Made by a program: the position numbers and the translations under genes. From Prorocentrum cordatum (Eukaryota > Sar > Dinophyceae > Prorocentrales > Prorocentraceae): DNA of 64,000 bases. Below, piece by piece: positions 1-10,959 of this stretch. The stretch is from assembly GCA_963575745.1 (NCBI GenBank), contig CAUYUJ010015845.1:172545-236544 (forward strand), read 5' to 3'. How positions within the stretch are numbered: position 1 is the stretch's first letter; every line of letters begins with the position of its first letter. The notes below the pieces were generated by a model. It saw nothing but the letters and a program-made list of their open reading frames with translations, did no database searches and had not been told where the DNA came from.

Positions 1-490
1 TCGGGGCACACTTTCGGGGCCCACTTTCGGGGCCCACTTTCGGCGCCCACTTTCGGGGCCCACTTTCGGCGCCCACTTTCGGCGCCCACTTTCGGCGCCC
101 ACTTTCGGCGCCCACTTTCGGCCCACTTTTCGGCGCCCACGTTCGGCGCCCACGTTCGGGGCCCACTTTCGGCGCCCACTTTCGGTTTTTCGGCGCCCAC
201 TTTCGGTGCCCACTTTCGGCGCCCACTTTCGCCGCCCACTTTCGCCGCCCACTTTCGCCGCCCACTTTCGCCGCCCACTTTCGCCGCCCACTTTCGCCGC
301 CCACTTTCGGCGCCCACTTTCGGCGCCCACTTTCGGCGCCCACTTTCGGCGCCCACGTTCGGCGCCCACTTTTGGCGCCCACTTTCGGCGCCCACTTTCG
401 GCGCCCACTTTGGCCGCCCACTTTCGCCACCCACTTTCGGCGCCCACTTTCGGCGCCCACTTTCGTCGCCCACTTTGGCCGCCCACTTTT
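1..490. repeat. 13-bp GC-rich minisatellite
   Basis: About 37 head-to-tail units of a 13-bp motif (ttcggcgcccact with small changes). Because 13 is not a multiple of 3, three units make a 39-bp coding period, so all frames give His-Phe-Arg-Arg-Pro peptides that should not be read as genes. The array is cut by the window start. It abuts the minus-strand retroelement remnant that follows. Confidence 0.9.
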
Positions 491-640
491 GGCGCCAGTC
501 GTCGTTTTGCCCATTTTGGCACGGCTGTGGGCCCATGCGCCAGCACGGCGCCCGGAGCAGCGGGTCCACCAAGTCGATGTTCTCGCAGGTGCAGCACACG
601 TTCCCGCACTCTACGTGGGACATGCGCTCGTACTGCGCCA

Positions 641-1269
641 TCAACTTCCACAGCAGCTGACCCGCGCCAACCGGTTGGGGCAACCCTCGGTGTGAGGTGC
701 CCTGAACGGGCCTACGCCTACGGGCGCGCTACGCGATCTATCCATTCCAGCAGCCGGGGAACCCAGGCACGCCGGTCCGGACGGAACGCTGGGCGACGGG
801 CCACGGTCGGCGGGGGCGGCTCTGCCAGCGGCCGGGAAGCCCAGGCTCGCCGGTCCAGCGCGCTCCGTCTCCACAGACGCCATTCCATCGGCCAGGAAGC
901 CCAGGCTCGACGGTCCGGCGCTTGCGGTGCAGCTGGACGACGCACTTGCAGCAGCGTTGGGAGGCGGGCGCGACGTTTTTGGCAACCTCTGCTCCTGGAG
1001 GGACCGGAGGTGCGCAAGCTCGTTGTCGAGCAGGGGCGCCCTGAAGGCGCGTAGCTGCTGCGCTTGCTCTGGCGGCAGGCTCGGTGGCCTCCGCTGGTCG
1101 GGTGGCTGCGGTGGCTGGCTGTCAGGAGCAGACTCGTCTGAGTGTTCCGCCACGAATGACCAAGCAAGTTGGGCATCCGAGTCGGGGTGGTTTTCGTAGC
1201 CGCTGGCTTGACCAGAGCTCCAGTCAGGATGCTCCGACCAGTCAGTCCCCATCCACCAGCTGGAGTCAT
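641..1269 (-). pseudogene. Gag-pol linker remnant of the adjacent gag-like ORF
   Basis: Two overlapping minus-strand frames (641-1252 and 718-1269) continue where the zinc-knuckle ORF stops at 1269, so a frameshift separates them from it. The 641-1252 frame holds three degenerate copies of an about 22-residue Gly-Pro-x-x-Leu-Gly-Phe/Ser module and is rich in Pro, Ser and Ala, like a spacer between Gag and protease. No protease, integrase or reverse transcriptase follows; the 13-bp satellite begins at about 490. I infer a truncated, decayed retroelement. Coding status of this part is weak. Confidence 0.35.
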
Positions 1270-2243
1270 CAGCTCTGAATGCGTGGTTGTTTTTCCCGAC
1301 GTCTTCTGTGAAGTTGTGTTTTTGCTTTTGCCTTTGCTTTTGGAGCTTGTCGCTTTTCCACTTGTTGGTTTTCCGCTATATTTACCTGCCTGGTAAGTAT
1401 TGGGCCCTTTTCCCTGCCAGGGGAAGTCTTTCCAGCTGCTGTTCCGTGCCCTTTGCCTGAACCCCTGCCGGGGGTAAAGGTTATGTTTCTTTTGCCTTTG
1501 CTGTTTGTTGTGTAGTTGGGTGGGTGTGGACAGTTCTCGACCCAGTGGTTGGGGTCACCACACTTCAAACACCCTTCTGTGTTTCCGTAGGCGGCGTCTT
1601 CCCAGATGGCTTCCTGCCGTGACTTGTCGTAGCAAGACGGGTCTTCCCACTGAGAGTCGGACCATTCAGGTTCGCCCCAGACGTCTGCGGCGAATCCGCC
1701 CGTCGCAGTTGTTCCTAGGAGGTTGTCTCCCAGGACCTTCTGGATTGCATCCCGCGCTTTCCTAACAGTGGGGGTAGCATCCATGTCTAACCGAGCGCTT
1801 AGGTTGCTTAGTTGGTGCTGAGACAACTCAGCGTTCACTATGATAATGAGAGCTTTGACGAATTCTTCCAGCTTGACGAACTTACCAGCCTCAAACTCAC
1901 TAATGAGCCCCACGCTTTCGGATACGTAATCCTGCAGCTTTCCACCGTTCCGGCTGTACTTAAGCCAAGAAGAGAAACGCAACAGCTTTGCCACGTCGTC
2001 TTTGGTTATGTTCTCTTGCTGCATGAAGGACAACAGGTAGTTGAAGCCAAGGGAGCCAGTCGCTCCAGACTCGTTTTTTGGATCGGTAGACATCCGAGCC
2101 ATGTCAAGAAGTTTAGCCTGAGTCTTGAAAAACAGGTTTGACGAAAAGCCCCTACTTTTGATGCGCGGCCCTATGTGTTCTGGTTTCAGCTCTGTGGACA
2201 GCACCCACGCACTGAGATCCTCTTCGTAGGATTCCCAGCTTTG
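1269..2243 (-). CDS. Gag-like zinc-knuckle protein of an LTR-type retroelement (5' truncated)
   Basis: The frame is open from just after a TAA at 2244-2246 to a stop at 1269; the first ATG is an internal Met and coding-like sequence (Tyr-Glu-Glu-Asp-Leu-x-Ala-Trp) precedes it, so the true start lies upstream, in another exon or in lost sequence. A helical N-terminal half is followed by a canonical CX2CX4HX4C zinc knuckle at 1530-1571 and a basic Lys/Arg-rich tail. This layout is that of retroviral-type Gag nucleocapsids and of the many gag-like proteins in dinoflagellates; the N-terminal pattern suggests the Ty1/copia side, but no pol domain is present to prove it. Probably a dead copy. Confidence 0.65.
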   Translation of the reverse strand, partial: QSWESYEEDLSAWVLSTELKPEHIGPRIKSRGFSSNLFFKTQAKLLDMARMSTDPKNESGATGSLGFNYLLSFMQQENITKDDVAKLLRFSSWLKYSRNGGKLQDYVSESVGLISEFEAGKFVKLEEFVKALIIIVNAELSQHQLSNLSARLDMDATPTVRKARDAIQKVLGDNLLGTTATGGFAADVWGEPEWSDSQWEDPSCYDKSRQEAIWEDAAYGNTEGCLKCGDPNHWVENCPHPPNYTTNSKGKRNITFTPGRGSGKGHGTAAGKTSPGREKGPILTRQVNIAENQQVEKRQAPKAKAKAKTQLHRRRREKQPRIQS

Positions 2244-2545
2244 TTAAGGACCAGCTATAGGGCATGCTTTGACACCACTTTTTTCGAAGCTTGCGGTCGC
2301 CATGGCAGCCGGCGCGGAGAGGCCGGGGAGCGCAGCGCGCTCCGCTACCAACTTGAGGATGTCTCACGCGAAAGCCATCCGGCGCGAGAGCTCGGCGGAG
2401 TTGCCCGGGATGGCTCGCGAAGGGCGCGTTCCTTTTCCCGCTCGAGGCGGCTCAAGGGCCCTAAACGGCAGCGGTCGGCAGCAGTGCAACAGCAGGAGGA
2501 GGGCGGAGGAGAGAAGACAAGAAAGGATGAACATAATGAGCACTA

Positions 2546-3344
2546 ATGAACAAGAAGAAAAATGAAGTCGATTCACACCCGACGCCCGTCCCGCGGCCTA
2601 CCCGACGGCCTTCCCGACCCCCCCCCGACGCCCTTCCCGACGGCCTACCCGACGGCCTTCCCAACGGCCTACCCGACGACCTTCCCGACGCCCAGCCCAA
2701 CTCCCAGCCCGAGTTATCCTCCAGGTTGGCCAACGCCACATCCGACATTTCTTCCTGCAGATCCCATGGCAGGCGGAGCTGGCGGAAGCGCGGCTGCCAC
2801 TGGCGACCCCCATCTTCAAAACGTTCATGGCGAACGATTCGATTTGATGAGGGTGGGCACGCATATTCTGATAAACATCTCTCGTGGAACCAGCGTTGCA
2901 GACGCAATGCTTCGTGCGCAGGATGATGCGCGCCGATTGGGTGGACATTGCTCGGACATGTATTTCCAAGGGGTGAATATCACAGGTTCTTGGGCAGAGG
3001 CCAAACAAGCCGGAGGATTCAATTACAGCGCATCGGGAAGTCCAGTCGAGACCCCGCAATGGGTTGCGTTTGGTTCGGTCCAGGTGAAAGTCGTTCATGG
3101 ACGTGCGGACGGCGGCTTCATGTATTTGAATGTGTATGTGAAGCACTTGCGGCGGGCAGGGGTTGCCGTCGGTGGTCTGCTGGGGGAGGACGATCACAAA
3201 TACGTAGGCACTCTTCCAGATGGGTGTGCGACGCGTACAAAGCTCCATGAACCAGCGCATTTGCATGGTCCTCGTCGCGCTATGGCATCCGATGCAGTGG
3301 CGTCTTTCGCTTCAGATCGCTGGGTCCCTGCTCGTAACGGCTAA
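2546..3344 (+). pseudogene. WSC/vWD secreted-protein gene, copy 1, 5' truncated
   Basis: From about 2590 this is the same gene as the complete copy at 60089-61291: a Pro-Thr-Ala/Phe-Pro linker, then a vWF type D-like domain opening with Gly-Asp-Pro-His-Leu-Gln-Asn-Val-His-Gly and running to Ser-Phe-Ala near 3310. The signal peptide and WSC domain are missing; unrelated sequence sits in their place. The ATG at 2562 reads into the linker, but the native linker frame upstream is shifted by a one-base loss near 2595 and a run of nine C at 2621. The extra C-terminal residues before the stop at 3344 are not in copy 2. Likely a broken relative of the tandem array. Confidence 0.7.
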
Positions 3345-3590
3345 TTCGCCTCCTGCTTTGGCTGGTCCATTAGCCTAATACTTTTGCTTGTCCAGCCAGG
3401 GGGCAGTTCGTTTGGCCATATCCACGAGCTCCCTGGCAGGTCGAGAGAAAACAGAACTGGCCGCGCACCGCGCCACGTAAAATGAACCATTAGCCTGGCG
3501 AGGGACCCAACCATATGCATTCGTGCGTACCGCAATTGTGAATCTTTTCTTCGGTGGCGTTCCCTATGGGGCCACGAACCCTGTGAGGGT
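3345..3590 (+). other. 3' flank of WSC/vWD copy 1
   Basis: No gene. This stretch matches the flank after copy 2 (61292-61510), including the phrase around the 'ccagggggcag' block, so the homology between gene copies extends past the stop codon and records a segmental duplication rather than a retrocopy of this particular member. Confidence 0.7.
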
Positions 3591-4160
3591 TGTGCCGGAT
3601 CGAGTGCGGCGGACGCATGTGGACGGTGGCACGGGGGCCCTCGGTGGAGCTTCCTATGAGGCCACGAAGCGTGTGAGGGGTGTGCCGAAATGGGTGTGGG
3701 GAACGCATGTGGACGGTGGCACGGGGGCCGTCGGTGGAGCTCTCGATGGGGCCACGAAGCGTGTGAGGGGTGTCCTGGCATGAGTGTGGGGGACGCATGT
3801 GGACGGTGGCACTAGGGCCTTTGGTGGAGCTCCTTCTGGAGCCATGTGCCGAAATTGGTGCGGGGGACGCATGTGGACGGTGGCGCTTGGGCCTTCGGTG
3901 GAGCTCCCTGTGGGGCCATTAAATGTGTGAGGGGTGTGCCGAAATGGGTGCGGGGGACGCTTGTGGATGGTGGCACTGGGGCCTTCGGTGGAGCTCCCTA
4001 TGGGGCCACGAAAGGGCTGAGGGGTGTGCCGAGATGGGTGTGGGGGACGCATGTGGACGGTGGCGCTGGAGCCTTCGGTGGAGCTCGCTAAGGGGCCACG
4101 AAGCGTGTGAGGGGTGTCCCGAAATGGGTGTGGGGGACGCATGTGGACGGTGGAAGGGTG
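3591..4160 (+). repeat. 90-bp minisatellite downstream of the WSC/vWD gene
   Basis: Six to seven units of a 90-bp repeat (gacgcatgtggacggtggca ... ggtggagctccctatggggc). Ninety is divisible by 3, so several frames stay open on both strands; these are not taken as genes. One unit near 3846 is shortened. The same satellite lies behind copy 2 at 61490-62700. Confidence 0.9.
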
Positions 4161-4632
4161 AAGGCGAGGAGGAATGAGAGGAACGCGGGGACCGTCTCTT
4201 CAAAACGAGGGCCGAACACCACAGGATGGTTGGGAAAAACACCTTCCAGACGCAAGCTGTTTACCTCACTGCCACCCGCCCTCCCAACACACAAGTAGTG
4301 CCCGCGACGCTGGGGCGAGGTGCGCCACGCGTGCCAGGCGCGCCACGCGCACCAGTCGCCCCTGGGGCCCAAGCGTGCCTGGCACGTTTGGTGCGCCGGA
4401 AGCGCCACGTGCTCCACGTGCGCCAAGTGTACCGCATGTTCCAGCCGCGCCATGTGGGCCACGTTCAGTGCACGCCCAGAGTGTGCCAGGTGCGCCCGCA
4501 CACATCGGGAAATATGTCGGCCCCCACCACCCCTGTCGAAAAGCAATGCACAACCGCGACAAACATCAACATGACGTGAAGGCCGGGCTTCGAGCATTGC
4601 GTTCTGCGCGTGCCCCTGCAGTTTCGTCGCAG
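4160..4632 (+). repeat. CG-rich spacer block shared with the right-hand array
   Basis: Sequence rich in short 'gcgcca/gtgccaggcgcgcc' steps, homologous to 59219-59700 and 62700-63060. Together with the preceding gene and satellite it shows that the left edge of the window is a diverged member of the same repeat unit as the array at 59.2-64 kb. No gene is seen. Confidence 0.65.
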
Positions 4633-5640
4633 TGATTTTTGACAAGGACGGTGGGCCTGCGCGCAGCGGTGTATATGATGCCCCCCCCCGCGCCCCTGTC
4701 GACAAAGCAATGCAAAATGATCGCGGGGCTTGCGAGTATGATCTAGATTTCCTAGCAACTGAATTTTCTTTCGCACTGCACTGTGTAGTGCGCCCCTAAC
4801 ACGGATGAGTGGCGTTGTTCTTAGTCGGTCGCCGGTGGAGTGATGGAGAGTGTGTTTCAATATGTGTATGCCGATGATTTCTCGACGCGAATATCTCCAC
4901 ATGTGTATGTGGTAAGTCTTGTCACGTCTCGCTGGGGAACTTTTGTGTGTGAGCGTGTGGGTGTGAAACCGAGTCCGCGTAGACGACAAGCGCGACAACC
5001 AAAACGACAGCGACAACTTCAGTGACATCTTTTTCCTCGGTGCATCTTTCATGAGATCCGATGGAAATACAGTTGGAAGAGCGAGGGGGGACTCCTCTTG
5101 TCGTTTTCGGTGCGGCTGCTCAGGCAAGCGCACATGGCGATGTTACGCCCGCGCTCTGGCGTGCTACTCGTGGCCCTTGCTGGCACTTGGGGACCCAAGT
5201 GCAGCGACGGCTATATCGCGGCTGCCACTTGCGTGTGAGACTCATCTGCCAGCGAACGCGAGCGTGAGTGATCCGAGTATGGGCAAACAATCGAGTTTGA
5301 TTGCGAGTGAATCGGCGTGTGTGTCTGAGTCTGAATATGAGCGTGGTGGAAAAGAGTTGAACATGAGCGAGTCTGAATACGTGGTGGCCTGAGTACGAGA
5401 TGGTCTGAGGGTAGGTGGGCGTGAACCTGGCTGAGCTTGAGTGCGTGAGTTAGTACAGGTGGGCTTGCGTTTGTGATGCATGGGTTACGAACGACTTTAA
5501 GTATAAGTGGGCCTGCGTATCAAAATGTGTGAGTTATGGTGTGTCTGAATGTGATGAAGGAGTATGCATCAGGAAACAACTTTCCCAGAACACGTTGGTG
5601 TGAATGCGCGCGCCGAAGTGACACAGTGAGGGAAGAGGAG
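4633..5640 (+). repeat. Dispersed 1-kb repeat, copy 1
   Basis: Nearly collinear with 50857-51870, beginning at tttttgacaaggacggtggg and continuing through the gagt-rich stretch 5240-5530 to the start of the (GGA)n tract. Small ORFs (4840-5025, 5051-5392) occur but carry no known domain and are not kept well open between copies. Both copies end in a long purine-rich GGA tract, which suggests a mobile or duplicated unit with a simple-sequence tail. Confidence 0.8.
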
Positions 5641-6152
5641 GAGGATGAGGAGGAGGAGGAGGAGGACGAGGAGGAGGAGGGAGAAGACGAGGACGAGGAC
5701 GAAGAGGAGGAGGAGGAGGAGGAAGAGGATGGGGAGAAGGAGGAGGAGGAGGAGGAGACGAGGACGAAGAGGAGGGGGAGGAGGAGAGGAGGAGGAGGAG
5801 GAGGAGGAGGGGAGGAGGAGAGGGAGGAGGCGGAGGAGGAGAGGGAGGAGGCGGAGGAGGAGAGGAGGAGGAGAGGAGAGAAGAGGAGAGGGAGGAGAGG
5901 AGGAGGAGGAGGCAGGTGAGCAGGTGGAGGAGGAAGAGGCGGAGGCGGAGGAGGAGGCGGAGGCGGAGGCGGAGGCGGAGGAGGACGTGGAGGAGGAGGA
6001 GGAGGAGGAGGAGGAGGAGGAGGAGGAGGCAGAGGAGGAGGCGGAGGCGGTGGAGGAGGCGGAGGAGGAGGTGGAGGAGAAGGAGGCGGAGGAGGAGGAG
6101 GAGGAGGAGGAGGAGGAGGGGGAGGAGGAGGAGGAGGAGGAGGAGGAGACAA
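5634..6152 (+). repeat. (GAG/GGA)n purine-rich microsatellite
   Basis: About 520 bp of gaggag with interspersed gac and gcg, almost pure purine on the plus strand. Polyglutamate, polyarginine and polyproline frames on it are artefacts. It tails dispersed-repeat copy 1, as the tract at 51860-52630 tails copy 2. Confidence 0.95.
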
Positions 6153-6962
6153 CAACAACAATCCCCGCAAATCTAAAGATGAACAATGAAAACGGTACAG
6201 CAACGCTTTTCCGACACTGAGCACGGCTCCGGGATCGAAACCCGAGCTGGAACAACAACACGGCGACGGAACCGGAAACGGCACGGCGCTGGAACCGGGG
6301 AAAAGAAACACATAGCATCAATTCAATAACCAGTCGAGAAGGGCACGATGTTGTAATTCTTCCCCGCCGTCCGAGCAGGGAGTGTCCCGCCTTCCTCCAG
6401 GTCCCTCTTGCCATGTACGATTCAATTCCTAGCAGGTTACAGTCAGCACCCGCGCCAGGATGTTTCTGTCCGCGGTCGAAGACAAGCGTCGTCCTGGCGG
6501 AGTCCCGCTTAATGTGGCTGAATCCTTCTTGCTTAATCAGGGCTGATCCCGCTCTGTGGCCCTCCCTGAATCAGGTCCAAAAGCCTATGTGAGGGGCCTC
6601 GGGGGGCCCACCGTGGGGTAATATTTACGTAGCACCCGGCAGATGCGGATAAGAGTGAGGGGGCGGTGGGGATGTTGGCAGTTTGCGAGGCTCTGGAGAA
6701 GCCCGCCGCAGGCACCAAAGTTAATGCGAAGTGCCCGCCGCAGGCGCCGATTTTTTCGTTAAACCAATGTGGGGAGGTCGCGGGTGGGTCGCTGTTGGGT
6801 CGAGGGTGGGTCGGGCAGAAAATCCATGCCATGAGAATCACCCCGACAAGCGAAGCCGTTTAGTAAACGCACACCAGGAGTGAATCGAACAGGGCAGGGC
6901 TGTTTAGTAAACGCCCAAGGCCGTTTAGTAAACGTTAATTGTCGGGTTCGGGTGGTTCCTCC
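6153..6962. other. Intergenic; three imperfect palindromes
   Basis: No convincing gene. The motif cgtttagtaaacg (an inverted repeat around a central G) occurs at 6857-6869, as tgtttagtaaacg at 6901-6913, and at 6922-6934, just before the minisatellite. Nothing else recognisable. Confidence 0.5.
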
Positions 6963-7225
6963 TCCCGTGAGGGTGGGTCGCGGGTGGGTCGCGGGGTGGG
7001 GCGGATGGGTCGCGGGGTGGGTCACGGGTGGGTCGCGGGGTGGGTCGCGGGTGGGTCGCGGGGTGGGTCGCGGGTGGGTCGCGGGGTGGGTCGCGGGTGG
7101 GTCGCGGGGTGGGTCGCGGGTGGGTCGCGGGTGGGTCGCGGGGTGGGTCGCGGGTGGGTCGCGGGGTGGGTCGCGGGTGGGTCGCGGGGTGGGTCGCGGG
7201 GTGGGTCGCGGGAGGTTCGCGGGTG
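6963..7225. repeat. GGGTGGGTCGCG minisatellite
   Basis: Alternating 11- and 12-bp units (gggtgggtcgc / ggggtgggtcgc), giving a 23-bp dimer repeated about ten times. The strand asymmetry (G-rich plus strand with GGG/GGGG runs) could support G-quadruplexes. It is followed by a short (aac)n tract at about 7227-7270. Confidence 0.9.
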
Positions 7226-7270
7226 ACAATAGCAACAACAACAATAACAACAGCAATAACAACGCAACAA

Positions 7271-9011
7271 GCATGGTTCTCACCACAAATTCCCGATTCA
7301 GCCACGCACCCATGGACAATGAATGACCGTTCGGCCCCCTCACTCTGATCATAACCCACTTGGGGCATCCTGGGCGAGTTTGGGGGTCACCGTGTGGCCG
7401 TCTCGGACGATATTGCGGGCTCTGGGCGCCGTCTTGAAGCGAATCCGGGCCATCCTCGTGGGAGCAAAGTATGGGGCAGGCAAACACACAGTGAACACAT
7501 TGTAATGATTCAGCGTGCTTCTCCCTTGACAATATTGCAAGCATCTTTGGACCCTCTTCGGCCGTTTTGTTCACTTGAGGCTCTTTTGGGAACCTTTTGG
7601 AGCCTTCCTGGAGGCTTCTTGGACCCACCTGGTCGTCTGGGCAACTTCGTCAGGGCAGAGGTACATAGACGTTGGGTGACCACTTTTGTTTGGACCTTTC
7701 ACTGGAAAATTGGTCGTCCCCAGTTCCTTAGAGTCCGGCTTGCAGGAGGAGTGAGAATTAATAACCAATACCCCCAACGTTCTGAAACAGGAAGGCGGCT
7801 ACTCTTTCAGTGATCTCGTCGTTGGGACCGTCCACGAACCGAATCAAGGTGAAGATTTGGCCCCAAGGGCGCGGTGAAGAAGTCGGGGGCCAGAGTGACG
7901 ATGGCCCCCCCTTTGTATGGACGATGCAGCTACCGAATCCGAGCCAGGACCCTCCCTCCCCTTCGGCGATGCACATGCCCCGATCCTGGCCGAGCTCACC
8001 TGTCGCTGCAGATCTGTGAGAACGCCTCGGCCAAGCCTCGGGGAAGAGATTCCACCGATCCTGGGTTCGGGTTGAGCGCAGGTCCAGGTCGCCCGCGAGA
8101 GCGCGATGAAGGAGTCGCGCTCCTCGCATCACGGCCCGGGCTTGAGAGAGAAGCCCTCCTCCAGGGCGTGGCGTGGCGGCGCGAACATGTCGGGAGGGGA
8201 CAATCACACAGACACCAGGAGTCGTCGATCCCCTGGAAAGTATTGGCAGTGTAGGGGGAAGCGAAACAGCCCGAGGATATGGGGAAATCTCGGGGGATCC
8301 TGGCATTCGCTTGTGTCTATTTGCGTGTCCTTGGGCCCCGTCCGCATGGCCGCGCGCGCCGCGCCCCGCGGGGCGCGAGCCCCGAGGGCCGCTGAGCCGA
8401 GGAGGCCCTCCCTGGGCCGAGGCAGGGAGGGCGTGCGCACCGCTCCCGGGCCCGGGGGGGGGGGGGCCTGGCCGCTGCGGCTGCCGCCGTCGTGGCCGCC
8501 CTCGTCCGCATCCTGGCTGTCGACCTTCAGAGGAGGGAGGGGGTGCCCATACCGCCACCCTTCCCTCGTTTTCCCCACTTTGGGCACCGCGAAGTTCTTG
8601 GCGGAGCGCACCCCAGGAGAGGCCCGGGGAGTACAAGCATCGGTGTTTACGGCTTCCACCTCCCAGGCCGCCCACATCGGGTTGAAGGATCGAGCAGCAT
8701 GGCCGACTCCTCGGCGATGCGGCCCGACCAGGAGCCCGATGTTTACCTTCCTGACATCGCCGCGGCATCCTCTGTGCGGTGCGGTCTTCCGGCCCCAAGA
8801 TCAACGATGTGGTGACCAGTGGGGGCTCGGGGCCACCGCACGGGTGTGGGGCTCGGGTCGCTCGCCGAGGACGTCTCGGGCGACTGGGGCATCCGAGGAC
8901 CCAAGACCCAGCAGTGACGGACCGCGCGGTGGGGTCGTTGGGGATTCCGAGGTCACCGCGCGGTCCGGCGCCGCGCGGGCCTGAGGCCCCCCGCATTTCC
9001 GCTCCGCGCAG
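7271..9011. other. GC-rich DNA without a recognisable gene
   Basis: Long frames are open on both strands (for example minus 7758-9413), but their composition (Arg, Gly, Pro, Ala) is what GC-rich non-coding DNA gives, and no domain is visible. A minus-strand segment near 8500-8620 reads Phe-Ala-Val-Pro-Lys-Val-Gly-Lys and might be an exon scrap, but I cannot support it further. Confidence 0.4.
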
Positions 9012-9329
9012 GAGGCCGCCGAGGAGGCGGCGGAAGAAGCGGGCGGCGAGGAGGGGCCCGACCCCAAGCGCCCCAGGGCCGGCGATGGCGCGGCGGCCCC
9101 GCAGAGCGCCGCCATGCAGCAGGGGCTGCAGGGGTGGCCCGACGACGACGGCGACGAGGGCGATCCAGGAGCAGACAGAGACATCAATACGAACACTTTC
9201 GGAGGTCCGCGCAGATTTCTCGGACCGGCGCCGGACCTCCCGCTCCCTGGCGCCAGGGGCGGCGCCGGAGGCGCCGCCAGGGGACTCCAGCGCCGACCCG
9301 AGAGATCCGAGCGCGCCCCCGAAATTTGA
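9012..9329 (+). CDS. Possible acidic terminal exon (unrecognised)
   Basis: An AG at 9010-9011 preceded by a pyrimidine-leaning stretch resembles a splice acceptor. The 106-codon frame after it is acidic at first (repeated Glu-Ala-Ala-Glu-Glu), then has a Pro-Lys-Arg-Pro-Arg basic patch like a nuclear signal and an Asp-Asp-Asp-Gly-Asp-Glu stretch, ending at a stop at 9329. Dinoflagellate introns often end in AG before G. No domain is recognised, and the residue composition could be chance in GC-rich DNA. Confidence 0.2.
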   Translation, partial: EAAEEAAEEAGGEEGPDPKRPRAGDGAAAPQSAAMQQGLQGWPDDDGDEGDPGADRDINTNTFGGPRRFLGPAPDLPLPGARGGAGGAARGLQRRPERSERAPEI

Positions 9330-10560
9330 TACTTCTGGCATTATCGGTTTCCCGAGACTTGGCATCGCTCGGACGTGTGTATTTTTCTTTCGGCGAGGAC
9401 CATCGAGGAACATGCTTGATCATGTGACGAAAAAACCATGCACGAAACCAGAACAAAAACACAGGGAATGGACGTCCGAGCGATGGCGAGGAGACGAGGG
9501 CGGAGGGTCGAGGAAGTCGTCGACGCCGCCGCGATCGTCGACGGCGGCGAGGGTCAAGGGACAGAGGCGAGTGGGCGATTCTGGGCCTCGCGAGCGTGGT
9601 GTCGCCGCCGCCGGCGACGGCAACCAGGAGGCTCGAGGAGCGAGGTTGTTGGACGCCGCTTGGCCTCGTCGGGCCTCTGGGCGCCCTCTTGGCCGCAGCT
9701 GGAATCGCTTCGAGGTCCTGGTCAGGACGCGCCCCAGGGCATGTCTGGGAGGCCGTCGTCACCGTCGGCGTCGGCGGCCAAGAGTCGAGCGAGGCAGGGC
9801 AGTACCTTGATTTCCAGGCGTCGCGGAAGCACTGAGCGAACGATATTGCTTCTTTTCGGGTCCCAGGGCCCCTGCACTCGGTCCGTCTCGGGGAATCCCC
9901 GATACAGATTTGGCAAGGAGCTTTTTTCGTGATTATGCACCGTGGGCCCCCTTGATCTAGCCGATTGCCAAGCTGGCCTAGTTCCCACCAGACACCTTCT
10001 TGGGAAAGTGCCCACTCGGCAGCGCCTCAGCGGCCGAGTGGGTTCAGTCGCTGAGCGGGCGCACAAAGACGCCCCAGCGAACCGCAGGAGCAGAATTGCG
10101 CCCACAGGTTTTCTGATATCGGCTCCCGTCCAGGCCGGGAGACAACGTAGTATTAGTATTTTTCATGGGCTTACGCCGCACCGCCGTCCCCTTGGGACTT
10201 CTGGTTCGCCCTGGGGGGTTTCCTTGCAGCACTATCGATATGTCTCTCGCTATCTCGCGCGTGGTCTTACTCTTGCACTGTGTCGCAGCCGTCACCGTCG
10301 ATATATTCAGGACCTCCATCGCCACCAGACTGCTGGCACACGGAGCGCGCCCAGAGGGAATGCGATCCTTCTCCTTCCAGCCACGCGACAAGAAATCCAA
10401 CGCGTTGCAGGTCTGAGGAGCGCTGTTGCTGTGAGTATCGTGTTCGGTGGAGCCGCCCATATCGCCGCGACAAACCGCCGCTGGCCGCTGCGGCGTCGCA
10501 CGGGGCCCACCCTCAGCAACCGCCGAACCAGGCCGTCGCGCGAATCTTCATATGTTACGT
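9330..10560. other. No supported gene
   Basis: Moderately GC-rich sequence with open frames on both strands (plus 9438-9932, plus 9942-10580, minus 10044-10460). None shows a domain, compositional signature or partner homology within the window. Confidence 0.35.
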
Positions 10561-10569
10561 GTGTAAATA

Positions 10570-10640
10570 TTCAATGGTAGTATATATACATATACATATT
10601 TGTATATACATATACATATACACATGCAATCCTATATAGT
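10570..10640. repeat. TA-rich microsatellite
   Basis: Short (ta/ca)n tract, the kind found in the centre of RepA copies. No gene. Confidence 0.8.
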
Positions 10641-10959
10641 ACACACACGCGTACATAACATGGGCAGGCATGCGTACACAGAGGTGGCACTGCGCGGTGC
10701 CACTCGACAGCGTGTTTTTTGGTTCAAGAATTGGCTCGTGGTGTGTCCATTCGGCGCCAGGTAGGCCCGTTCCTTCCCAACGGGTGAAGTGGTGAGGAAG
10801 GACAACATCTTCGGTGCGTAGTGAGCCGCCCGCGTCCTAGTTCGGCCGAGGGCCGAGGCCAACGGATTGACAGTTGATTTCAAACGCTAGCGGATGATGA
10901 GGGGCAGAGGCAGCAGTGACCGAGGACCCCGAGAGGCCCCGAGGATCATGATGAGGTAA

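Noticed and set aside
501-524. Spliced-leader-like ccattttggc
   Set aside because: Only ten matching bases next to a cccacttttggc satellite that generates similar strings by chance.
5520-6414. Poly-Pro, poly-Ser and poly-Glu ORFs
   Set aside because: They are translations of the GGA tract.
6963-7225. CRISPR-like regular repeats
   Set aside because: Contiguous 11/12-bp units without spacers; a minisatellite.
7758-9413. 551-codon minus-strand ORF
   Set aside because: Arg/Pro/Gly/Ala composition, equally long frames on the other strand and no domain; typical of GC-rich non-coding DNA.
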